Source: Clostridia bacterium
Lineage (GTDB): Bacteria > Bacillota > Clostridia > Oscillospirales > CAG-272
Reading direction: 5' to 3'
Assembly: GCA_017461825.1 (NCBI GenBank)
Contig: JAFTXB010000229.1
Span: 1-7,769 of the forward strand
Length of the DNA stretch: 7,769 nucleotides
This document shows, piece after piece, positions 1-4,480 of the stretch; the first letter of the stretch is position 1; every line of letters begins with the position of its first letter. The notes below the pieces were generated by a model, which was given only the letters and a program-made list of their open reading frames with translations, made no database searches and was not told the origin of the DNA. Both the position numbers and the translations under genes were made by a program.

Positions 1-491
1 CGCATCCTTTTGTAGGTCGCCTTTTGGTCGTAGTAGCGCAGACCGTCCGCAAAGGACACACTGTTAAGGCAGAAATGGTTATGCACAGCTTTGGTGTTGA
101 GGTGCGTTGTGACCAAGACCTCAAAGCGATCTCCCCAAAGCTCTTCGGCAAGCTTGATCCCGATGGCGTGTGCTATCTCGGGAGTGACCTCGTTTGGGGC
201 AAAGGATTGGTAGCCGTGAAAGCAGACGATGCCGCCCTCTTTCTTAAATCGGCGTTTGGTTATCTCAAACTGCTTTTGGGCTGCGTCAGGCTTCTCATCG
301 CAATTTAAGCCCGACACGTAAAACTGCTTCTCGGTTTTCATTTGGTCTGCGGTGTACTGTAAGACGTTCTCCAATGCGTGATACTTGGCGGCGCGATCAT
401 ACTGTCCTCTCCAAGTTTTGCTTGACTTGGCAACGTAACGGATCACGCTGTCAAGCCCATCCTTCACGCCCCAAATCGCGGTCGTTGCCAT
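1..491 (-). CDS. Relaxase / mobilization nuclease, N-terminal part (cut by left edge)
   Basis: The visible 163 residues are the N-terminal nicking domain of a MobA/VirD2-like relaxase, which cuts one strand at oriT and stays covalently bound to the 5' end during transfer. The protein begins MATTAIWGVKDG, as is usual for clostridial mobilization relaxases. A candidate catalytic tyrosine is Y19, in SVIRYVAKSSKTW. The metal-binding histidine motif is H130-LNTKAV-H137-N-H139-FCLN-SVSF, matching the family pattern H...HxH...NSVSF. The start ATG (489-491) lies one base after the TGA of the upstream mobC, so the two are almost certainly translationally coupled; no good ribosome site of its own is visible. 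The reading frame runs open off the left edge, so the C-terminal part, and whether it is intact, is unknown. The family call is firm; the exact MOB class is inference (MOBP-like). Confidence 0.9.
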   Translation of the reverse strand, partial: MATTAIWGVKDGLDSVIRYVAKSSKTWRGQYDRAAKYHALENVLQYTADQMKTEKQFYVSGLNCDEKPDAAQKQFEITKRRFKKEGGIVCFHGYQSFAPNEVTPEIAHAIGIKLAEELWGDRFEVLVTTHLNTKAVHNHFCLNSVSFADGLRYYDQKATYKRM

Positions 492-492
492 C

Positions 493-801
493 TCAAACAA
501 AGGCTTCGGTAAATACACGATCCATATGCCGAATCATGTCTACGGTTTCCTGTAACATGATTTCATCGACAAATTCAAGTGTGCGTGCCTTGATAAGAAG
601 CTGATGAACGTTATTTCCCATACGGCGCATTTCGCGTAGGATCTCAACGTACTCTGCGGGAGGACTTGCACGGATCGTTGTTCCACGCAGTGCTTGACGT
701 ATAAATTCTTCACGGGACAGCACGGTGGCTTGCGCCAGCGCAGTTATGCGCTCAAACTCGTCCTTGTCAAGTCGTATCAAAATTGCGTTTTTCTCTTTCA
801 T
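493..801 (-). CDS. mobC: MobC-family relaxosome accessory protein
   Basis: This is a 102-residue protein of the MobC family, small DNA-binding proteins that sit at oriT and help the relaxase open and nick it. The N-terminal half (about residues 5-45, ILIRLDKDEFERI...SREEFIRQAL) looks like a ribbon-helix-helix fold. The C-terminal half has the family signature EILREMRRMGNNVHQL followed by amphipathic helices. It is immediately upstream of the relaxase and downstream of the oriT-like repeats, the usual relaxosome order. The ATG at 799-801 has no recognisable Shine-Dalgarno sequence: the bases before it are CGCCAACGAAACAGT, and the nearest G-rich stretch is inside the oriT hairpin about 35 bases away. 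Translation may therefore be weak or depend on structure. The family assignment is from recognition of the motif; the regulation is inference. Confidence 0.88.
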   Translation of the reverse strand: MKEKNAILIRLDKDEFERITALAQATVLSREEFIRQALRGTTIRASPPAEYVEILREMRRMGNNVHQLLIKARTLEFVDEIMLQETVDMIRHMDRVFTEAFV

Positions 802-825
802 ACTGTTTCGTTGGCGGCGGGGGTT

Positions 826-906
826 TTAGGGGGTGCTATCCCCCCCTAACAAGCGAATTGTGCTATCACAATTCAGTGCTTGTTAAGACTGATGGACAGT
901 TGTCCC
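826..906. other. oriT: Probable origin of transfer (oriT): nested inverted repeats
   Basis: Just upstream of mobC are overlapping dyads. The first has arms TTAGGGGG (826-833) and CCCCCTAA (842-849). The second has outer arms TAACAAGC (847-854) and GCTTGTTA (878-885) enclosing inner arms GAATTGTG (855-862) and CACAATTC (867-874), with loop CTAT and a 3-base asymmetry AGT. The octamer GTGCTATC occurs in both loops (833-840 and 860-867). A short dyad GGACA-GT-TGTCC lies at 895-906. A long imperfect inverted repeat next to mobC and relaxase is where oriT sits in most mobilizable elements. The nick position cannot be read from the sequence. The call rests on structure and position, not on a match I could check. 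Confidence 0.65.
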
Positions 907-935
907 CACCCTTTTTCTCCTTACTTTTTTCTTGG

Positions 936-958
936 CGGAAGTCCTTTTTCAGCTTCCG
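936..958. repeat. Small inverted repeat in oriT-tnpV gap
   Basis: Arms CGGAAG (936-941) and CTTCCG (953-958) surround an 11-base loop TCCTTTTTCAG. There is no T-tract directly after it on either strand, so it is not an obvious terminator. It may be an outer part of the oriT region or a transcript hairpin ahead of mobC. Confidence 0.3.
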
Positions 959-1015
959 TTTGTACTTTCTGCACCTTGAGAATGACCTCTGCAAGGCAAT
1001 TTTTACTTACTCATC

Positions 1016-1049
1016 AGCCGAACGATCTCCCCGACCGTTCGGCTTTTTT
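1016..1049 (+). terminator. Strong Rho-independent terminator reading on the plus strand
   Basis: Perfect 9-bp arms AGCCGAACG (1016-1024) and CGTTCGGCT (1036-1044) enclose an 11-base loop. Six T residues follow on the plus strand (1044-1049), then more T-rich sequence. On the minus strand the hairpin is followed by GATGAGTAAG with no U-tract, so it should act on plus-strand transcripts. No plus-strand gene lies upstream, which makes it an orphan terminator. It may end an antisense or small RNA from the oriT region, or shield tnpV from opposing transcription. Confidence 0.7.
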
Positions 1050-1111
1050 GTTTTTTTGCCTTCTTCGCCACTGTGTTTTTGGGTTTGGTCAGGGCAAAAA
1101 ATGCGTTTGGA

Positions 1112-1456
1112 TTACCTGTAAACCACCTCACGAAGCACAACTTCCTCTGCACTTGCCTTGGCTTGGTTCATCCTCTGCACCCATAAAAGCGGATCTCTCG
1201 CCTTTAATTCCTCGGTAATCCTTTGCTCTTTTACTGCCCGAGAAAGAATATTTGCCAGCATTTCCTGTGCCTCCTCCTCAATTTTCTCCAAATGCGCGGG
1301 CAATTTACCTTCTCCCAAGAGCACGCCATAGGTACCTCTCCTGTGCTTTATTAGGTATTCGCGCCGTAGTTCTGCATACTTTCCAAGCCATATGTGCGAT
1401 TGTTTGTGCTCTTTTCGCATAGAATTCATTTCGTTTTCTTCTTTGTAAATCTGCAT
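1112..1456 (-). CDS. tnpV: TnpV-family transposon-encoded protein
   Basis: This 114-residue protein resembles TnpV, a small protein carried by Tn4451/Tn4453-type mobilizable elements and many clostridial integrative elements. Its biochemical role is not established. Visible family marks are LGKYAELRREYLIKHRRGTY near residues 24-43, then GKLPAHLEKIEEEAQEML, then a C-terminal block VTEELKA-like (ITEELKARDPLLWVQRMNQ) ending in EEVVLREVVY. The start ATG at 1454-1456 is preceded by AAGGAG (plus-strand 1465-1470) at a spacing of 8, so the longest start is supported; in-frame ATGs further in lack this. The protein looks soluble, charged and helical, with no signal or membrane segment. It is followed by about 310 bases holding oriT and then mobC, all in the same direction. 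The family call is confident; the function is unknown. Confidence 0.85.
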   Translation of the reverse strand: MQIYKEENEMNSMRKEHKQSHIWLGKYAELRREYLIKHRRGTYGVLLGEGKLPAHLEKIEEEAQEMLANILSRAVKEQRITEELKARDPLLWVQRMNQAKASAEEVVLREVVYR

Positions 1457-1861
1457 TTTCGTATCTCCTTTTGCTTTTTGATTTGTATTTTTATAGTATT
1501 ATAATATTATATTATTCTCTTCTCGGGTAGTAATATAGGGGGAGAGGTGTGGAGAGGGGGAGGTTTCCGCATTTGCATAAGCACGCCTGTCACCTCAAAC
1601 AATATATTTTTTCTCTCAAAAAATCTCTTTTTCCTGTTCAAGTTATGCTCAAAAATTGGTTATTTTTCAACAGGTTTGGAGATATTTCAAACAAACTTCC
1701 GAGTTTTCATATCTCGCCGTGTGTCGTTTTCCTATCCCTTTTTCAGCGACGTATCACGAATTGGCACGCTTGGACTTGCGTCTGTCTTGGCATACTTCCC
1801 CTACGGTCATATCCATACGGCTTTATTAAATTGTCAAAGAACATAAGTGAATTGGATTTTA
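1457..1861. other. Gene-poor 405-base gap within the element
   Basis: No convincing gene fills this stretch. It holds an AT-rich tract of TATTATAAT-like repeats (about 1490-1520) upstream of tnpV that probably contains its promoter, a purine mirror repeat (1537-1561), and an imperfect dyad GTTTGGA...TTCAAAC (1673-1691). It also holds a possible minus-strand promoter with TTGACA at 1832-1837 and a weak -10 GATATG at 1808-1813 (18-bp spacing). Behind that promoter are two tiny minus-strand reading frames (1743-1844, 33 codons; 1754-1810, 18 codons, starting MTVGEVCQDRRKSKRANS). The plus-strand frames here are rich in Phe/Ser with no recognisable domains and were not accepted as genes. Confidence 0.5.
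1537..1561. repeat. G-rich purine mirror repeat
   Basis: The 25 bases read the same forwards and backwards on one strand (mirror, not inverted, symmetry): two G5 runs, each next to AGAGG or GGAGA, around a central TGT, with a flanking A on both sides. The plus strand is purine except for the two central T residues. Such tracts can form triplex (H-DNA) or G-quadruplex structures; that is known chemistry, while any role here is inference. Confidence 0.7.
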
Positions 1862-1881
1862 TCACAATACGGTATTGTGAT
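1861..1881. repeat. 21-base palindrome over the stop codon of the small RHH gene
   Basis: ATCACAATAC-G-GTATTGTGAT gives 10-bp arms around a single central base. It covers the TGA stop (1862-1864, minus strand) of the adjacent gene. TTTT follows on the plus strand and AAAA on the minus, so as a terminator it would be weak and mainly plus-directed. It may instead be a binding site, since it shares CACAAT/ATTGTG half-sites and the 9-mer TATCACAAT (1860-1868 and 864-872) with the oriT dyad. Confidence 0.5.
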
Positions 1882-2200
1882 TTTCCTCTTTCATTCCGTA
1901 AATTGTCACGTTGATTTGATCGATCACCTCTAATAAATCCGGATCAACGCACTCACCCGCCCCGATTCTTTGAAGCTCTACAAGGACATTTTTCAATTCC
2001 ATATAGAGAGCCTTATAAACTTTGGGACTGCCACGCACAACGATTTCACGGTTCAAACATTTTTGGTAGCAGTATTCTTGTTTGGTCATTCCCGACAAAG
2101 CAACGAATTTGTTGAGCATAACACTTTCTTCGGGAGATACTCTGAATCCCACGGTAATGCTTCTGAAGCGGTTGTGTTTGTCTAAATTTCTTGCCGACAT
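1862..2200 (-). CDS. Small ribbon-helix-helix-like mobilization protein (MobC-like)
   Basis: This 112-residue protein has N-terminal sequence KHNRFRSITVGFRVSPEES, then MLNKFVALSGMTKQEYCYQKCLNREIVV. That is the strand-helix-helix pattern seen in small plasmid/ICE mobilization proteins annotated MobC-like. The middle (VYKALYMELKNVLVELQRIG) and the end (LEVIDQINVTIYGMKEE) are helical. The start is the ATG at 2198-2200: AGGTGG (plus 2211-2216) lies 10 bases ahead, and the integrase stop TAA (2203-2205) lies two bases ahead. The frame is open further upstream to 2443, but that part lies inside the integrase gene and encodes no sensible protein. It is third in the xis-int operon. It probably binds DNA; whether it serves transfer, excision or regulation is inference. 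Confidence 0.75.
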   Translation of the reverse strand: MSARNLDKHNRFRSITVGFRVSPEESVMLNKFVALSGMTKQEYCYQKCLNREIVVRGSPKVYKALYMELKNVLVELQRIGAGECVDPDLLEVIDQINVTIYGMKEENHNTVL

Positions 2201-2202
2201 TT

Positions 2203-3282
2203 TTAATTTTCCACCTTTCTGAATTGATTTAATTTGTCCGCCATGTCGTGTTGAGTTGACGGAAACAGATGAGCGTAATTGTACGTGATGTTGATGCTCT
2301 CGTGTCCGACTCGGTCTGCGATCGCTACCGCCGAATATCCCATTTCGATCAGAAGTGAAATATGGCTGTGTCGCAGGTCGTGGATACGAATACGTTTCAC
2401 GCCAGCCTCGTCCGCACCTCTTGTCATTTCGCTGTGAAGACATTTTTTGGAGATTGGAAAAAGCCTTTCGTACTTGCCAACACCGTAAAGCTGCTTGACA
2501 TATTCTTGGATTTCCTCGGTGAGAAAATCGGGCATTTTAATAACGCGATTGCTTTTTGGCGTTTTCGGATCAGTAATCACATCTCTCTTATCTATTCGCT
2601 GATAGGATTTTGAAATGGAAACAGTACCTTTTTCAAAATCGAAATCGGAAAGAGTAAGAGCCAACAACTCACCCTCTCGTATTCCGCACCAATAGAGCAT
2701 TTCAAAAGCATAGAATGATATGGGCTTGTCCATCACGGCAAAAGAAAATTTTTGATATTCCTCCCGCGTCCAAAACAGCATCTCACGATTGCGCGGCTTT
2801 CCCATATTGCCAACCTTTGCAGCGGGATTTTCTTTTAAGCTATAAAACCGCACTGCGTGATTGAAAATTGCGCTTAATTGATTATGCAGAGTTTTGAGAT
2901 ATACGGGAGAATACGGCTTTCCGCTTTTTGCTGTTTCCTGAATCATTTGGTTTTGCCAAGCAATAATCTCCTTCGGTTTTATCTCACAAATTTTACGCTT
3001 TGCGAAATACGGCAGGAACTTCGTTCGGATAATATGCTCTTTCGTGTGCCAAGTGTTTTCCTTAATGCGATTTTTCATATCGGCAACATAAATATCCACA
3101 AAGCTCTCGAATGTCATATCCAAATCCGCTGTGACCTTGTTCAGTTGTTCTCGCTCCCAAGCAAGTGCATCTCGCTTAGTTGCAAATCCTCGTTTTTGCG
3201 TTTGCTTCTTCTCGCCCATCCAATCAGTGTAGCGATAGACCGCCCGCCAAGTGTTTGTTTTAATTTCTTTGTAAACAGCCAT
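2203..3282 (-). CDS. int: Tyrosine integrase of the mobile element
   Basis: This is a 359-residue tyrosine recombinase, full length for a Tn916-like integrase. It would join and cut the element at its attachment sites, here the end of guaA. Domains in order: an N-terminal arm-site binding fold (about 1-50, TWRAVYRYTDWMGEKKQ...GFATKRDALAWE), a core-binding helical domain (about 57-147), and a catalytic domain (about 165-345). The catalytic set is complete: R202 (CGIREGELLAL), K240 (DPKTPKSNR), H301 and R304 (HDLRHSH), H327 (GHESINI) and nucleophile Y336 (NYAHLFP). The ATG overlaps the xis stop as TAATG, with AGGAGG (plus 3290-3295) seven bases ahead, so it is translationally coupled to xis. 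No frameshift or missing residue is seen, so it is probably active. Confidence 0.95.
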   Translation of the reverse strand: MAVYKEIKTNTWRAVYRYTDWMGEKKQTQKRGFATKRDALAWEREQLNKVTADLDMTFESFVDIYVADMKNRIKENTWHTKEHIIRTKFLPYFAKRKICEIKPKEIIAWQNQMIQETAKSGKPYSPVYLKTLHNQLSAIFNHAVRFYSLKENPAAKVGNMGKPRNREMLFWTREEYQKFSFAVMDKPISFYAFEMLYWCGIREGELLALTLSDFDFEKGTVSISKSYQRIDKRDVITDPKTPKSNRVIKMPDFLTEEIQEYVKQLYGVGKYERLFPISKKCLHSEMTRGADEAGVKRIRIHDLRHSHISLLIEMGYSAVAIADRVGHESINITYNYAHLFPSTQHDMADKLNQFRKVEN

Positions 3283-3482
3283 TAGTTCTCCTCCTTTTCT
3301 TTTGCCGCGCCGTAGCAGGTCTTTTCCAAGAAAAATTGCTTATTTACTCTGCCTGCAATGGTGATAAAGCCTTGTTTTTTCATTTCTGCGTTTAGTTTTT
3401 GGACGATTTTGTAAGCGTGAGATTTGGATATGCACAAAATTTCCGCCACATCATCTACTCGTAAAAAGCTGTGCTTCAACAT
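3282..3482 (-). CDS. xis: Excisionase-like small helix-turn-helix protein
   Basis: This is a 66-residue basic protein. The N-terminal part LRVDDVAEILCISKSHAYKIVQKLNAEMKKQG is the winged-helix/MerR-like HTH of AlpA/Xis-type excisionases. The following FITIAGRVNKQFFLEKTCYG is the usual wing and tail of excisionases in Tn916-like elements. Such proteins bend DNA at the attachment site and push the integrase towards excision. AAAGGAGG (plus 3491-3498) sits 8 bases before the ATG at 3480-3482, supporting the start. It is first in the xis-int-RHH operon and has its own perfect sigma-A promoter overlapped by operator-like repeats. The HTH call is firm; the excisionase role is inferred from size, fold and position. 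Confidence 0.85.
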   Translation of the reverse strand: MLKHSFLRVDDVAEILCISKSHAYKIVQKLNAEMKKQGFITIAGRVNKQFFLEKTCYGAAKEKEEN

Positions 3483-3544
3483 ACCTTTGTCCTCCTTTCT
3501 TTTGATCAGCTCTTTTAAGCTATGTACATTCCTCTTTCCAAAAA

Positions 3545-3668
3545 CTAAGCAAATTTGTTTAGTGTCTATATTATACTAAACATTTTTGTTTATGTCAAGA
3601 GGTTTTTTGAAAAAAGTTAAACTTTTTTGTTATAGTTCTATTGACAAGACCTAAACTTTTATGCTATA
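3545..3668. promoter_or_regulatory. Four operator-like 18-bp repeats in divergent control region
   Basis: A related 18-mer recurs four times. The copies are CTAAGCAAATTTGTTTAG (3545-3562, near-perfect palindrome), CTAAACATTTTTGTTTAT (3576-3593), TTAAACTTTTTTGTTATA (3617-3634) and CTAAACTTTTATGCTATA (3651-3668). The shared pattern is YTAAAC, six mostly A/T bases, then GYT. The copies overlap both divergent promoters. They are the likely targets of the neighbouring HTH repressor; that link is inference from position and symmetry. Confidence 0.65.
3570..3598 (-). promoter_or_regulatory. Sigma-A promoter of xis-int operon
   Basis: On the minus strand, TTGACA (plus TGTCAA 3593-3598) and TATAAT (plus ATTATA 3570-3575) are separated by exactly 17 bp, both perfect consensus. 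The start would fall near 3563, giving a leader of about 80 bases before xis. One operator-like dyad (3576-3593) fills the -35/-10 spacer and another (3545-3562) covers the start region. Confidence 0.85.
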
Positions 3669-3670
3669 AT
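3641..3670 (+). promoter_or_regulatory. Sigma-A promoter of the HTH repressor gene
   Basis: Plus strand TTGACA (3641-3646), 18-bp spacer, TATAAT (3665-3670). An operator-like sequence CTAAACTTTTATGCTATA (3651-3668) runs through the spacer into the -10 box. Transcription from near 3677 would leave a leader of about 125 bases before the repressor ATG. Confidence 0.8.
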
Positions 3671-3803
3671 GGGTGTAAATTTGGTTGATACCCATTTCAA
3701 GGTTCTGTCAAGCAGGAGAGGGTGGAGATTTACGCAAAAAATACTACCCGGTGCTTAACAGGTTCTTATACTATCTTTATCACATAAAAAACGAGGTAAA
3801 ATT
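3671..3803 (+). other. Long leader of the repressor transcript
   Basis: About 130 bases lie between the -10 box and the repressor ATG. They include a hairpin with arms ATGGGT (3669-3674, starting within the -10 box) and ACCCAT (3690-3695), a purine run AGGAGAGGGTGGAG (3714-3727) resembling a ribosome site, and another GGGT...ACCC pairing possibility (3720-3750). A GTG at 3722 opens a 21-codon frame, but its spacing from AGGAG is only three bases, so I do not call a gene. Confidence 0.35.
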
Positions 3804-4310
3804 ATGGCTATCGGAGAAAGAATCCGCTTTATACGCAACTTGCGTGGTATGACACAAAAATATCTTGGAACGGCTGTCGGTTTTCCCGAAAAGACCGCTG
3901 ATATTCGTTTGGCTCAGTATGAGGCGGGAACGAGAACACCCAAGGCAGACTTGATTGAAAAACTCGCTGAGGTGCTTGACGTTTGCCCCAAGGCACTTGA
4001 CGTACCCGATATTGATTCTTATATCGGTCTTATGCATACTCTTTTTGCATTAGAGGATATTTACGGTTTTAAAATAGATAAGCTCGACGGTGAGGTGTGT
4101 ATCCGTCTTGATAAGAATAGAGGCAGTATGTCTGTATCCATGTTTGAGGATCTTTCTGCTTGGCAAAAAGAAGCAGAGAAATACCGCAACGGCGAGATCA
4201 GCAAGGAAGAATACGATGCTTGGCGTTATAACTATCCCGAACATCAAGTGAGGAAAACGAAACAACGACTTGATGCGTTGAGAGAACAGAGAAAAAGCGA
4301 AAACAAATAA
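3804..4310 (+). CDS. XRE-family helix-turn-helix repressor of the element
   Basis: This is a 168-residue regulator. The Cro/CI-type HTH occupies about residues 5-65: IGERIRFIRNLRGMTQKYLG, then AQYEAGTRTPKADLIEKLAEVLDV, with the typical Q-Y-E-x-G-x-R-x-P turn. The rest (about 70-168) is a less common C-terminal region. It contains a short hydrophobic/aromatic segment (LMHTLFALEDIYGFKI), strand-like sequence and a very charged helical tail (WQKEAEKYRNGEISKEEYDAW...QRLDALREQRKSENK) that could form a coiled coil for dimerization. GAGG (3793-3796) lies seven bases before the ATG. It is transcribed divergently from xis, with operator-like repeats in both promoters, so it is probably an autoregulated repressor of excision. 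No metalloprotease or LexA-type cleavage motif is seen in it, so the inducer is unknown. Confidence 0.85.
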   Translation: MAIGERIRFIRNLRGMTQKYLGTAVGFPEKTADIRLAQYEAGTRTPKADLIEKLAEVLDVCPKALDVPDIDSYIGLMHTLFALEDIYGFKIDKLDGEVCIRLDKNRGSMSVSMFEDLSAWQKEAEKYRNGEISKEEYDAWRYNYPEHQVRKTKQRLDALREQRKSENK

Positions 4311-4318
4311 AACAAAAA

Positions 4319-4354
4319 GAGCTAACAGACTTTTGGCAGAAAATCTGTTAGCTC
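4319..4354. terminator. Bidirectional terminator between repressor gene and guaA
   Basis: Eleven-base perfect arms GAGCTAACAGA (4319-4329) and TCTGTTAGCTC (4344-4354) are extended inward by TTTT/AAAA with a bulged C. On the plus strand AAATTTTATTT follows; on the minus strand CTTTTTGTTTT follows, which is the better U-tract. It ends the repressor transcript and can also stop guaA read-through from the opposite side. Confidence 0.85.
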
Positions 4355-4382
4355 AAATTTTATTTATGAATAATACTCGAAT

Positions 4383-4400
4383 GTTGCCAAAACGTTGCCA
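4383..4400. repeat. Tandem GTTGCCA repeats near the element border
   Basis: GTTGCCA occurs at 4383-4389 and 4394-4400, eleven bases apart (one helical turn), about 60 bases inside the guaA end. Short direct repeats at this place are typical integrase arm-type binding sites; the role is inference. Confidence 0.4.
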
Positions 4401-4480
4401 CGAGGGTGTTTTGAAACGCAAAACTCCTTATGTCGCAAGGCTTTTTGCCGTTTTTGGCATTATTCCCACTCGATCGTTCC
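4401..4480. other. att: Probable element border / attachment site at guaA 3' end
   Basis: The element runs up to the last codons of guaA (stop TAA at 4460-4462, C-terminus GTIEWE intact). The 3' end of guaA is a well-known target of tyrosine-integrase islands. The core probably lies in the conserved sequence encoding TIEWE and the stop, with the second copy outside the window to the left. A small dyad GTTTTG-AAACG-CAAAAC (4408-4424) and a GCC-GTTTTT-GGC dyad (4447-4459 region) lie alongside. Exact core limits cannot be read without the other end. Confidence 0.6.

Noticed and set aside
783..1218. Two overlapping plus-strand frames rich in Phe/Ser/Cys
   Set aside because: They cross the oriT repeats and the terminator, have low-complexity composition and no domains, and extend into tnpV antisense.
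1547..1914. Plus-strand frames of 99 and 121 codons in the gap
   Set aside because: Composition dominated by Phe/Leu/Ser from T-rich DNA, no domain, two mutually overlapping frames, and overlap with the RHH gene end.
2201..2443. Upstream extension of the small RHH protein (193 codons in total)
   Set aside because: It lies wholly inside the integrase gene in another frame, has low-complexity Arg/Ser-rich sequence, and a ribosome site supports the internal ATG at 2200.
3669..3785. Leader peptide genes before the repressor (29 codons from 3669; 21 codons from GTG 3722)
   Set aside because: The first would start inside the -10 box; the second has only three bases between AGGAG and GTG; no family recognised.
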